Assembly (NCBI RefSeq): GCF_002733955.1
Contig: NZ_NVXQ01000021.1
Location: 186,001-250,000 of the forward strand
DNA: 64,000 bases
Reading direction: 5' to 3'
Source of the DNA: Hoeflea sp.
Lineage (GTDB): Bacteria > Pseudomonadota > Alphaproteobacteria > Rhizobiales > Rhizobiaceae
Each line of letters opens with the position of its first letter. Within the stretch, counting starts at the first letter, position 1. A model generated the notes under the pieces. It did no database searches. It was not told the DNA's origin and was given only the letters and a program-made list of their open reading frames with translations. Positions 53,629 through 63,100 of the stretch are shown piece by piece. The position numbers were made by a program, and so were the translations under genes.

Positions 53629-54102
53629 ATGACAACTCACATCGCACCGTCTGACTTCCTGCTGCCTGCAGGAGTTCATCCCCGGATCGGTGCCTTTTAC
53701 GCTCTCTGGCGCCGGAAATCTCAGGGCGATTTGCCGGATGTCGCACAATTTGATCTCGCCGAGCTCGGCGAAACCTACCCGCTGCTGGCGCGGATCGGCA
53801 TGGACCCGGCCGGAAAGACACTGATGTGGCTTGACGTTGCACCTGCCGGGCACTGGCCCTTCAAAACACCGGTCAAGGACCGGCCGGTGGTGCAATCGGT
53901 GCCGATGCCAAGCATCAAGCGGGTGATCGGCGCATTCCAGCAGACGCTGTCGAGCGGCATCCCGGATTATTACGAGACCACCTCCTGGGGCAATGGCGCG
54001 CAAACCGTCTCGATGGCCCGGATCGCGGTGCCGGTCAAAGGTGAGCTGGGGCCGGAGCTGATTGCCTATTGGGAAGTGCTGGAAGCGGAAAACTTCAGCT
54101 GA
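53629..54102 (+). CDS. PAS_5-like conserved hypothetical protein
   Basis: 157 residues. A single compact domain with GAFYALWRRKSQGDLPDVAQ, a WLDVAPAGHWPF motif and YYETTSWGNGAQTVSMARIA; the pattern recalls the alphaproteobacterial PAS_5 family, whose members are small sensory proteins of unknown partner. No membrane segment or effector domain is present. The ATG at 53629 is preceded by a weak ribosome-binding site. Confidence 0.6.
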   Translation: MTTHIAPSDFLLPAGVHPRIGAFYALWRRKSQGDLPDVAQFDLAELGETYPLLARIGMDPAGKTLMWLDVAPAGHWPFKTPVKDRPVVQSVPMPSIKRVIGAFQQTLSSGIPDYYETTSWGNGAQTVSMARIAVPVKGELGPELIAYWEVLEAENFS

Positions 54103-54373
54103 CCCATCTGACTGCGCGTCTTGCGCGTCGTGACGCGATGGGCGGCGAAGCATCAGCAATTCAGCCCCTTGCAGATGCATTTCCTGCACATCGGAGCAGA
54201 CTGAACCCGCCCGCCGCCATGGCCGTCGGCGCGCTCCACCGCCTGCGCTGGCTCCGAAAATTATTTTAAGCCTATAGTATCTTGTCTGTTCCATGGTATG
54301 AAGAAGCAACGGCTTTCGATCGCCCTGAGGAGGTGCGGATGGCTGCCTGTCTGGATCAAATTGGAGTTTTGCA

Positions 54374-55588
54374 ATGTCCGTATCTGCCGCCGCTTCGGCC
54401 AAGTCATCGAAATCGTCTTTCCAATGGGATGACCCGTTCCTGATCAACGATCAGCTGAGCGAGGAAGAGCGGATGATCGCCGACGCGGCTCAGGCCTTTG
54501 CGGCTGACAAGCTGATGCCGCGGGTCACGGACGCCTATCTCAACGAAGTCACCGACCGCGAGATCTTCTCCGAAATGGGCCAGGCCGGCCTGCTCGGCGT
54601 TACCGTGCCGGAACAGTATGGCGGCGCGGAGGCCGGATACGTGTCCTACGGACTGGTGGCGCGCGAGGTCGAGCGGATCGATTCGGGTTACCGCTCGATG
54701 ATGAGCGTGCAGTCGTCGCTGGTGATGTATCCGATCCAGGCTTACGGCAGCGAAGAGCAGCGGCAGAAGTATCTGCCGAAACTGGCAAGCGGCGAATGGG
54801 TCGGCTGTTTCGGCCTGACCGAGCCGGATGCCGGTTCCGATCCGGGTGGCATGAAGACCCGCGCGAAGAAGACCGATGGCGGCTATGTGCTCAACGGCTC
54901 CAAGATGTGGATCTCGAACGCGCCGATCGCCGATGTGTTCGTGGTCTGGGCCAAGTCGGAAGCGCATGACAACCAGATCCGCGGCTTCGTGCTGGAAAAG
55001 GGCATGAAGGGCCTGTCGGCGCCGAAGATCGGCGGCAAGCTCAGCTTGCGCGCCTCGATCACCGGTGAAATCGTCATGGACAATGTCGAAGTCGGCGAAG
55101 ACGCGCTGCTGCCGAACGTATCGGGCCTGAAGGGTCCGTTCGGCTGTCTCAACCGGGCGCGCTACGGCATTTCCTGGGGCGCGATGGGCGCGGCCGAAGA
55201 TTGCTGGCACCGGGCGCGGCAGTATGGTCTCGACCGGCACCAGTTCGGCAAGCCGCTGGCCGGCACGCAGCTGTTCCAGAAGAAGCTCGCCGACATGCAG
55301 ACCGAAATCGCGCTTGGCCTGCAGGGCTCGCTGCGCGTTGGCCGGCTGATGGACGAGGGCCGGTTCGCGCCGGAAATGATCTCCATCGTCAAGCGCAACA
55401 ATTGCGGCAAGGCGCTCGACATCGCCCGCATGGCCCGCGACATGCACGGCGGCAACGGCATCCAGGCCGAGTATCACGTCATGCGTCACGCGCAGAACCT
55501 CGAGACCGTCAACACCTATGAAGGCACGCATGATGTGCACGCGCTGATCCTCGGCCGCGCCCAGACCGGTCTTCAGGCATTCTTCTGA
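54374..55588 (+). CDS. gcdH: Glutaryl-CoA dehydrogenase
   Basis: 404 residues of the acyl-CoA dehydrogenase fold. GFGLTEP-type motif [20 protein letters not shown] (about 137-156), [16 protein letters not shown] (about 176-191), and the C-terminal [16 protein letters not shown] and [20 protein letters not shown] with catalytic Glu near 383. The YEGTHDVH form is typical of GcdH. It converts glutaryl-CoA to crotonyl-CoA in lysine/tryptophan degradation, passing electrons to ETF. TTGGAG supports the start. Confidence 0.92.
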   Translation: MSVSAAASAKSSKSSFQWDDPFLINDQLSEEERMIADAAQAFAADKLMPRVTDAYLNEVTDREIFSEMGQAGLLGVTVPEQYGGAEAGYVSYGLVAREVERIDSGYRSMMSVQSSLVMYPIQAYGSEEQRQKYLPKLASGEWVGCFGLTEPDAGSDPGGMKTRAKKTDGGYVLNGSKMWISNAPIADVFVVWAKSEAHDNQIRGFVLEKGMKGLSAPKIGGKLSLRASITGEIVMDNVEVGEDALLPNVSGLKGPFGCLNRARYGISWGAMGAAEDCWHRARQYGLDRHQFGKPLAGTQLFQKKLADMQTEIALGLQGSLRVGRLMDEGRFAPEMISIVKRNNCGKALDIARMARDMHGGNGIQAEYHVMRHAQNLETVNTYEGTHDVHALILGRAQTGLQAFF

Positions 55589-55616
55589 GCGATACGGCGC
55601 TTTCGCAACAGTGTTC

Positions 55617-55643
55617 AAGGCGGGCCGGAGGGTCCGCCTTTTT
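55617..55643 (+). terminator. Intrinsic terminator after gcdH
   Basis: AAGGCGGGCC (55617-55626) pairs with GGTCCGCCTT (55631-55640) with one G-U pair and a 4-base loop, followed by TTT. It lies 28 bases after the gcdH stop. Confidence 0.8.
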
Positions 55644-55784
55644 CGTGCGTGGTGTTAAACAATCGGCTTGTCGGCCAGACATCCACGCCGCCGGAAAAAA
55701 ATTCCGTAAAACTTTAAGCTTTGGCAAGGGCTGCGGCCTATGATCGGACCCGGATATGCAGATTTTCCGGTTGCAGGTTGTACG

Positions 55785-56690
55785 ATGCTCACACGCGTTC
55801 CCAAGGCTGATATTCGAAAAGGCATGTTTGTCGAAGCGGTCGAATGCTCCGCGGCGGCATTCGGCAAGCGCCGTTTCCTGCTCAATTCGCACCAGGACTA
55901 CCTCGCCATACAGGAAAGCCCTGCCGACTTCGTGGTCATCAACACCACCTACGGCACGGAAGCTGCGCCGCACAGCGGTCAACGGCCACTCACACGCGCC
56001 GAGAAGCGGGCCGAAGCTGCAGCCACGCTGACGCGTTCGATCAAGGCCCTCAAGACGGAACTGATCACTGTCGTGGTCGGCGGCAAGCTGAACTTGGAGA
56101 GCCTGTCGAAGGTGGTGGAAGAGATCGGCCAGGCGGACAGTGAGACAACCTCGCTGTTTTACGACCTGACCCGGTTCCGGCAAAAAGATGAAGCCCTGTT
56201 CCAGCATTCGCTGGCGGTCGGCATCCTGATGGGCAAGCTCGGCACCGCTCTGGAGCTGGACACGGACACCGTAGCGCTGCTGGTTTTGTCCGGCCTGCTG
56301 CATGATGTCGGCAAGCTCACACTGTCGAAAAACATCCTGCAGAAACAGACGCCCCTGACGGCGGTGGAACGCAAGCTGCTGCGCAGCCATCCGCAGCGCG
56401 GCCACCATCTGCTCAAACGGCATGTCATTGTGCCCGACGAGGTGCTCGATGTCTGCCTGCATCACCATGAAGCGCTGGACGGCGGCGGCTATCCGTCCGG
56501 CAAGTCCGCATCCGAGATCAGCCAGATGGTGCGGATTGCGACGGTGTGTGATGCCTTCGACAAGCTGACGACAGCTCGCCCGGGCAAGAACGACCGCGGC
56601 GTTGCCGAGGCCATTGCCTGGATGTTTGCGCGCGATCATCAGTTCGACCGGAAACTGGTGCTCCGGCTCGGCGCGATCATCGACGACTGA
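55785..56690 (+). CDS. HD-GYP domain phosphodiesterase-like protein
   Basis: 301 residues from the ATG at 55785 (an in-frame ATG at 55740 with AAGGG upstream is an alternative). N-terminal DUF3391-like region (MLTRVPKADIRKGMFVEAVE) and a C-terminal HD-GYP domain with HSLAVGILMG, LLHDVGKL (about 184-191) and HHEALDGGGYPSG (about 226-238), so the metal ligands and GYP motif are intact. HD-GYP proteins hydrolyse cyclic-di-GMP; DUF3391 is a regulatory N-terminal part. Neighbours give no clue to its target pathway. Confidence 0.88.
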   Translation: MLTRVPKADIRKGMFVEAVECSAAAFGKRRFLLNSHQDYLAIQESPADFVVINTTYGTEAAPHSGQRPLTRAEKRAEAAATLTRSIKALKTELITVVVGGKLNLESLSKVVEEIGQADSETTSLFYDLTRFRQKDEALFQHSLAVGILMGKLGTALELDTDTVALLVLSGLLHDVGKLTLSKNILQKQTPLTAVERKLLRSHPQRGHHLLKRHVIVPDEVLDVCLHHHEALDGGGYPSGKSASEISQMVRIATVCDAFDKLTTARPGKNDRGVAEAIAWMFARDHQFDRKLVLRLGAIIDD

Positions 56691-56731
56691 TCTTTCGCGG
56701 GCGCGATGAGCTGCCCGGTCCTAAAGAGGCT

Positions 56732-57343
56732 TCACAGACTGCCTTCGACCGTGGTCAGGCCAAGAATCTTCCAGGCCTGCATGCCGCCGCGATAATAGAA
56801 GACGCGCTCGGCGGGATAGGTTTCGCGCAGCATGGCGCGGATCGCGGTGGGGGACTGGCCGCACCACAACCCGTTGCAATAAAGCGCAACATTTTTCGCA
56901 TTGGCGCAGTCCCATGCGCCGCTGCTGCCGACGCAACCCAGTTCCTCCAGACGGCCGGCGATTTCGGTATAGGGAATATTGAGCGCACCGGGAATGGTTT
57001 CCTCGGCATGCCAGTCGACCGTACGGGCGTCGACCACCATGGCGTCGGGGTCGGCCAGCATGTCGAGCAGTTCCAGCTCCCCAATGGTGGCAACTCCTTC
57101 GGCTGCCTGTGCCGGCTGAATGCAGAAGGGCGGGCAGGCGCGCGATGTCTGGGCAAAATAGCCGCTGATTTCATGCTCCGTGTCCTGAACCCGCTCGATC
57201 ACCACCGGCCCGTCAGGAGTCTGAACCTCGACACTAGCGATATCGGGCCGGATGTTGACCTTCTTGTCGTCGTCCGCGGCAAAGGCAGGGCTTGCCGCTA
57301 GCGCCAGCCACATGGCGGATATGAGAGCGATCATTCGGGTCAT
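56732..57343 (-). CDS. Secreted rhodanese-domain protein
   Basis: 203 residues. Signal peptide MTRMIALISAMWLALAASP ... AFA; a rhodanese domain (about 88-200) with VVDARTVDWHAEETIPGALN and the active-site-like loop LYCNGLWCGQSP, whose first cysteine is the likely sulfur-carrying residue. Two further cysteines (ACPPFCIQPAQ) lie in the linker. It probably acts on sulfur or redox compounds in the periplasm (inference). AGGAG precedes the ATG. Confidence 0.85.
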   Translation of the reverse strand: MTRMIALISAMWLALAASPAFAADDDKKVNIRPDIASVEVQTPDGPVVIERVQDTEHEISGYFAQTSRACPPFCIQPAQAAEGVATIGELELLDMLADPDAMVVDARTVDWHAEETIPGALNIPYTEIAGRLEELGCVGSSGAWDCANAKNVALYCNGLWCGQSPTAIRAMLRETYPAERVFYYRGGMQAWKILGLTTVEGSL

Positions 57344-57605
57344 GGGATTCTCCTCATTGGCCCGGATTGTTTGCGCGGTTTGAAGGTGCGCGGGAACCGG
57401 GTAAAATATTCAGATGTGTCTATGTAATGGGAGGGCTTCGCGATGGTCAAGGATGCAAATCTGCGCGCTCTTCGGCCGACAGAAAGTGGGGTGACACCGC
57501 TGTGGCTTGCCGGTTCGACGAAGCTAAGCGATATGAAAGCTTGTTATTTTCCAATCCTTTGTCAAAGATGTGTTGCACACCTATCGGCAATATTGGATCG
57601 ATTTC

Positions 57606-58487
57606 ATGGCTGCGGCAATTTTCTATCACAAGGCTGACAGTGCCTATGACGACCTTCCAGACCGGTATTATCATTTTCCAAAACAATACCTCTCCAGGGT
57701 TGAGCAGGTAGTTGGCCACCCAATTGTTTATTATGGCCCATTGGACCGTAAAGTTGGTCGGTTCTATTGGGCCACAGCGATTGTTAATAGCGTCCGCCAA
57801 GACCCGCTGCGACCTGAACATTATTATGCAGATCTTGAGCAATACATCGATTTCGATCGTATGGTTGGCTACCAGGAAAATGGTGGCTTCGAGCACAAAC
57901 TCATTCTGCCTGACGGCAAGGTCAATGGCGGGCGAGCGGTGCAAGCGGTTCGTGTGATTGGTGATCAAGAATATGATGCCATTGTGAAAGCCGGAATGAG
58001 CGAACAGAGTCCGTGGCCGGAACGCTATGACGAGGCAGATCTTGGCGACGGATTTGATGACCAGCCGCAAATGCCACTCGAGCGCCCGCTTGTAGAGCAG
58101 CTGGTCAACCGCCGTTTTCGGGATGTCAAATTTCGACAGCATGTTCGCATTGCCTATGATCGGCGCTGCGCCTTCACTGGCTTGCGCTTGATCAACGGCA
58201 AAGGTCGACCGGAAGTTGAAGCGGCACACATTATGCCTGTTGAGAAGAACGGACCGGACTCCGTGCAAAATGGCATCGCCTTGTCCGGCACTATGCACTG
58301 GATGTTCGATCGCGGCCTGCTGTCGATGGCGGATGATTTTACAATTTTGAAATCGCGCCATCTCAACCATGATGTATCACATCTGCTAAGGCCGGATTTG
58401 AAGGCGGTTGTGCCGGATAATCCGCGTTTGCGGCCGCATCCCTATTATCTCGACTGGCATCGAACCAATTGTTTTAAAGCTGCTTGA
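57606..58487 (+). CDS. Low-GC HNH endonuclease with N-terminal PUA/EVE-like module
   Basis: 293 residues. The N-terminal half (IFYHKADSAYDDLPDRYYHF, about 5-24; then VGHPIVYYGPL) resembles the start of a group of HNH restriction endonucleases with a small-molecule or modified-base reading domain. The C-terminal HNH region has EAAHIMPVEKNGPDSVQNGI (about 204-223) and LSGTMHWMFDRGLLS (about 225-239). GC is about 47% over 57661-57900 (hand count), well below neighbours, so it is probably acquired. It may be a solitary, modification-dependent restriction enzyme (inference); no methyltransferase gene is adjacent. Confidence 0.78.
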   Translation: MAAAIFYHKADSAYDDLPDRYYHFPKQYLSRVEQVVGHPIVYYGPLDRKVGRFYWATAIVNSVRQDPLRPEHYYADLEQYIDFDRMVGYQENGGFEHKLILPDGKVNGGRAVQAVRVIGDQEYDAIVKAGMSEQSPWPERYDEADLGDGFDDQPQMPLERPLVEQLVNRRFRDVKFRQHVRIAYDRRCAFTGLRLINGKGRPEVEAAHIMPVEKNGPDSVQNGIALSGTMHWMFDRGLLSMADDFTILKSRHLNHDVSHLLRPDLKAVVPDNPRLRPHPYYLDWHRTNCFKAA

Positions 58488-58589
58488 CTGCATACCCCAT
58501 AACTATCCTCCTCTCGGTCGCTCCCGGTCCTTGACTCCACACCCCCACGCGCCGTCCTATGCGGATGAATTCTGGGCAGGGCGCAGCGC

Positions 58590-59840
58590 ATGAAATATTC
58601 CGCATTATCGATATTCCGGCAGGCGCTTTCGGGCAACAGGGGCTGGACGCCGGCGTGGCGGGAGTCGGAGCCGAAAAGCCATTATGACGTGATCATTGTC
58701 GGGGGTGGCGGGCATGGGCTGGCGACCGCCTATTACCTGGCCAAGAACCACGGCATCACCAATGTGGCGGTGCTGGAGAAGGGCTATCTCGGCTCGGGCA
58801 ATGTCGGGCGCAACACCACCATCGTGAGGGCCAACTACCTGCTTGAGGGCAACGAGCCGTTCTTCGCCCAATCGCTGAAGCTGTGGGAGGGGCTCGAGCA
58901 GGAGTTGAATTTCAACGCGATGATGTCGCAGCGCGGGGTGATCAATCTCTATCACTCCGACGGCCAGCGCGATGCCTATGCGCGGCGCGGCAATGCGATG
59001 CGGCTGGCGGGCGAGGATGCGGAGCTGCTCAACCGCGAACAGGTGCGCGCGCTGGTGCCCTATCTCGATTTCGACAATGCGCGGTTTCCGGTGCATGGCG
59101 GGCTGATGCAACGGCGCGGCGGCACCGCGCGGCATGACGGCGTCGCCTGGGGCTATGCGCGGGCCGCGGACAGCCGCGGCGTTGATCTGATCCAGAATTG
59201 CGAGGTCACCGGCATCCGCCGCGAGGGTGGACGGGTGACGGGCGTCGAGACCTCGCGCGGGTTTATCGGCTGCAACAAGCTTGGTCTGGCGGCGGCTGGG
59301 AATTCGTCCCGTGTGGCGGAGATGGCCGGGATGCGGCTGCCCATCGAAAGCCAGGTGCTGCAGGCCTTCGTCTCGGAAGGCATCAAGCCGTTCGTCGACC
59401 AGGTGGTGACCTTCGGGGCGGCGCTGTTTTACCTGTCGCAGTCGGACAAGGGCGGGCTGGTGTTTGGCGGCAGCCTGGATTTTTACAATTCCTACGCCCA
59501 GCGCGGGAATCTCCAGACGGTGGAAAACGTGATGGAAGCTGCCTGCGCCATGGTGCCGGCGGTGTCGCGCGTGAAGGTGCTCAGAGCCTGGGGCGGGGTG
59601 ATGGACATGTCGATGGACGGCTCGCCGATCATCGACCACACGCCGGTGGACAATCTCTATCTCAATTGCGGCTGGTGCTATGGCGGCTTCAAGGCGACAC
59701 CGGCCTCGGGCTGGTGTTTTGCGCATCTGCTGGCCACTGGCGAGACGCACGAGCTGGCCAAAGCCTTCCGGCTCGATCGCTTCAGCCGTGGATACCAGAT
59801 CGACGAAACCGGGCACGGCGCCCAGGCCAATTTGCATTAG
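58590..59840 (+). CDS. soxB: Sarcosine oxidase subunit beta
   Basis: 416 residues. FAD-binding dinucleotide fold HYDVIIVGGGGHGLATAYYL (about 31-50), NVGRNTTIVRANYLL (about 72-86) and the C-terminal TPVDNLYLNCGWCYGGFKAT (about 351-370). The beta subunit holds the covalently bound FMN and the FAD site in heterotetrameric sarcosine oxidase and oxidises the methylamine of sarcosine. First gene of the soxBDA operon; it is followed by soxD after 12 bases. Confidence 0.95.
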   Translation: MKYSALSIFRQALSGNRGWTPAWRESEPKSHYDVIIVGGGGHGLATAYYLAKNHGITNVAVLEKGYLGSGNVGRNTTIVRANYLLEGNEPFFAQSLKLWEGLEQELNFNAMMSQRGVINLYHSDGQRDAYARRGNAMRLAGEDAELLNREQVRALVPYLDFDNARFPVHGGLMQRRGGTARHDGVAWGYARAADSRGVDLIQNCEVTGIRREGGRVTGVETSRGFIGCNKLGLAAAGNSSRVAEMAGMRLPIESQVLQAFVSEGIKPFVDQVVTFGAALFYLSQSDKGGLVFGGSLDFYNSYAQRGNLQTVENVMEAACAMVPAVSRVKVLRAWGGVMDMSMDGSPIIDHTPVDNLYLNCGWCYGGFKATPASGWCFAHLLATGETHELAKAFRLDRFSRGYQIDETGHGAQANLH

Positions 59841-59852
59841 GGGGCGGATCAC

Positions 59853-60194
59853 ATGGCAAGTCTGATCAGATGTCCCCATTGCGGGATGCGTCCAAAAGAG
59901 GAATTTTCCATTCGCGGCGATGCCAGCCCGGTGCGGCCCAAGCCGGAGGCGAAGTTTGCAGCCTGGGATGATTACCTGCACAGCCGCGACAATGTCCGCG
60001 GCGTCATGCATGAGCACTGGCAACATGTTGGCGGTTGCCGGCGCTGGCTGGTGGTGGAGCGGGATACGTTTACACATGAGGTTCATTCGGTCGTGGATGC
60101 GGCGGACTATGCCCGGGCGCGGGCCGTAAAACCGTCCAAGGTGAAACCGAAAGGCAAGACGGCGACCGCCGCCAAGGGGAGGGCGAAATCATGA
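59853..60194 (+). CDS. soxD: Sarcosine oxidase subunit delta
   Basis: 113 residues. The zinc cysteines CPHCGMRPKEEF (about 7-18) and the HVGGCRRWLVVERDTFTHEV stretch (about 58-77) identify SoxD, the small zinc subunit of heterotetrameric sarcosine oxidase. The C-terminal 25 residues are Lys/Ala-rich. Overlaps the soxA start (ATGA). Confidence 0.93.
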   Translation: MASLIRCPHCGMRPKEEFSIRGDASPVRPKPEAKFAAWDDYLHSRDNVRGVMHEHWQHVGGCRRWLVVERDTFTHEVHSVVDAADYARARAVKPSKVKPKGKTATAAKGRAKS

Positions 60195-63100
60195 GCTTCT
60201 CCCGGTTTGACACTGGCGGGCTGATCGACCGGTCCGAACGCATCGGATTCAGCTTCGATGGCAAGCAGCTTGAAGGCTTTGCCGGCGATACGCTGGCCTC
60301 GGCGCTCTTGGCAAATGGCGTCAGCCTGATGGGCCGCTCGTTCAAGTATCACCGGCCGCGCGGGCTTTTGAGCGGCGGCGCGTCGGAGCCGAATGCGCTG
60401 GTGACGCTGGGCGGTGGCGCGACACGGGAGCCGAACTTGCGCGCCTCGATGATGGCATTGCGTGAGGGGCTCAAGGCCGAAAGCCAGAACCGCTGGCCGT
60501 CGCTGGGCTTTGATGTCGGCGCGGTCAATTCGGCACTCTCGCCGTTTCTCGGCGCCGGCTTCTACTACAAGACCTTCATGTGGCCGGCGGCCCTGTGGGA
60601 AAAGCTCTACGAGCCGCTGATCCGCCGGGCCGCGGGGCTGGGGCGGGCGAGCCATGCGCCGGACGTGCAAGAGTACGAGAAGCGCTGGGCCCATTGCGAT
60701 GTGCTGGTGATCGGCGCCGGTCCGGCCGGACTGATGGCAGCACTTACGGCAGCGCGATCCGGGGCGCGGGTGGTACTGTGCGACGAGAGTTTCGACTTTG
60801 GCGGGCGGTTGCTCAAGGACCGGGTCGAGATCGGCGATGCGGACGGGCCGGGTTTCGCGGCGGGCGTGATCGCGGAACTGGCGGCAAACCCGAATGTGCG
60901 GCTGCTTGCCAGCACCACGGTCTTCGGCACCTATGACAGCGGTGTCTATGGCGCGGTCGAGCGGCGCGATGCGGCGGAAAGAGGCCCGGCGCAGCGGGTC
61001 TGGCGGATCGTGGCGAAACGCTGTGTGCTGGCGGCGGGTGCGGAAGAAAGGCCGCTGGTGTTTGGCGGCAATGACCGCCCCGGGGTGATGATGGCGTCAT
61101 CGATGCGCGGGCTGTTGAACGCGCAGGCCATCCGGCCGGGCGATCATGTCGCGGTGTTTGCGACCGGCGGCTCCGGCCACGAGACGGCGCGGGATTTGCT
61201 CAAGCACGGGCTTGCCGTGACGCTGGTCGATGCGCGGGCCGACGTGCCTGCGGAAGAACTGGCGGCGTCCGAAGGTGCACGGCTGCTTACGGGCTATGTG
61301 GTGGCGGATGCCATTGGCGGCAAGGCGGTGTCGGCTGTCGACGTAGTCGATCGGGCCTCGGGCAAGCGCGACAAGATCAAGGTCGATGCGCTGGCGATGT
61401 CGGGCGGCTGGAACCCGGTGGTGGGGCTTGCCTGCCATCGCGGCGACAGACCGGTGTGGGACGAGGCTTCGGGCATGTTCCTGCCGCCGGCAGAGCGCGA
61501 CGGGCTTGTGGCCGCGGGCAGTGCTGCAGGGATTCTCGATCTTGCCGGATGTCTTTCGAGCGGCGCCGCGCAGGGCGCGCGGGCCGCGACCGACCTCGGC
61601 TTCAAGCCGCGAAAAGTCGACGCCGAGGCCGTACGCGAAGCGTGTGGCGGCTCCACCGGCTTTCAAACGCTGTGGCATGTGGCCGAAGCCAGGGGCAAGG
61701 CCTTTGTCGATTTCCAGAACGATGTCACCGTTTCCGATCTCGGACTGGCGGTGCGCGAAGGCTATGGCCATGTCGAGCTCGCCAAGCGCTACACCACCAC
61801 CGGCATGGCCACCGACCAGGGTAAGCTCTCAAACTTCAACGCCATCGGCATTCTTGCCGAGAACAGGGGCGTGAGCCCGGACCAGGTCGGCACCACCACG
61901 TTCCGGCCGTTCTACACGCCGGTCAGCATCGGCGCACTGGCGGGCGAACATCGCGGTAGCCATTACCGCCCGGTGCGGCGCTCACCGCTGCATGGCTGGG
62001 CCGAAAAGCACGGCGCTCAGTTCATCGAGGCAGGCGCCTGGATGCGGGCCTCGCATTTCCCGCGCGGCGACGAGACGGACTGGAAACAGGCCTGCGACCG
62101 CGAGACCTTGGCCGTGCGCGCTGGTGTCGGAATCTCCGATGCCTCGACGCTCGGCAAGATCGATCTTTCTGGCAAGGACGCGGCGAAATTTCTCGATCTG
62201 ATCTACACCGGCAAGATGTCGACGCTTGCCGTCGGCAAGGCGCGCTATGGCCTGATGCTGCGCGAAGACGGCTTGCTGATGGATGACGGCACGGTCAGCC
62301 GTCTGGGCGAGAGCCATTATCTGATCACCACCACCACGGCTGCGGCCGGCGAGGTCATGGCGCATATGGAATTCTGCGCCCAGGCGCTGTGGCCGGAGCT
62401 GGATGTGCGGCTGGCCTCCGTGACCGACCAGTGGGCGCAGATCACCGTTGCCGGCCCACTTTCGCGCGACGTGCTTGGCCGTGTCGTTGCTGATGATCTG
62501 AGCGAGACGGCGGTGCCGTTCCTGGCCGCGCGCGAGGTCACACTGCATTCGGGGCTCAAGGCGCGGCTGTTCCGGATTTCGTTCTCCGGCGAGCTGGCGT
62601 TTGAGCTGGCAGTGCCGGCGCGGCACGGCGAGGCGGTGGCCGATGCCATTGTTGAGGCCGGGCAGCCCTTCGGCATCACGCCTTACGGGCTGGAAGCGTT
62701 GAATGTACTTCGCACCGAAAAAGGCTTCATCACCCATGCCGAGATCGATGGCCGCACCACGCCGGGCGATCTGGGGCTTGGCAAGATGGTCAGCGCCAGA
62801 AAGGATGACTTCGTCGGCCGGGTGATGCTGTCGCGAGAAGGGCTGCAACGCGATGACCGTGAACAGCTGGTGGGCTTGCGGCCAGTCAATCCGGCGCACG
62901 GGATCCTGGCCGGCGGGCATCTGCTTGAACCGGACAGTGTTCCGGCGATGGCCAATGACCAGGGCCATGTCACCTCGGCCTGCTGGTCGCCGCACCTCAA
63001 ATCCACGATTGCCCTGGCAATGCTCAAGCGCGGCCGCGAGCGGCATGGCGAGCGACTGGTGGTATGGGATCCGTTGCGCGGAATCGAGACCGAAGTCGTG

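Noticed and set aside
54404-55618. 404-residue open frame on the minus strand opposite gcdH
   Set aside because: It mirrors gcdH, is rich in His/Arg/Ala with no family motif, and gcdH has full catalytic signatures. It is a shadow caused by high-GC third positions.
57367-57711. Short open frames (57367-57711 and 57443-57637) upstream of the HNH gene
   Set aside because: They overlap each other and the HNH gene, have no family character, and the HNH start at 57606 fits its homologues. They may be remnants of the acquired segment, but no gene can be supported.
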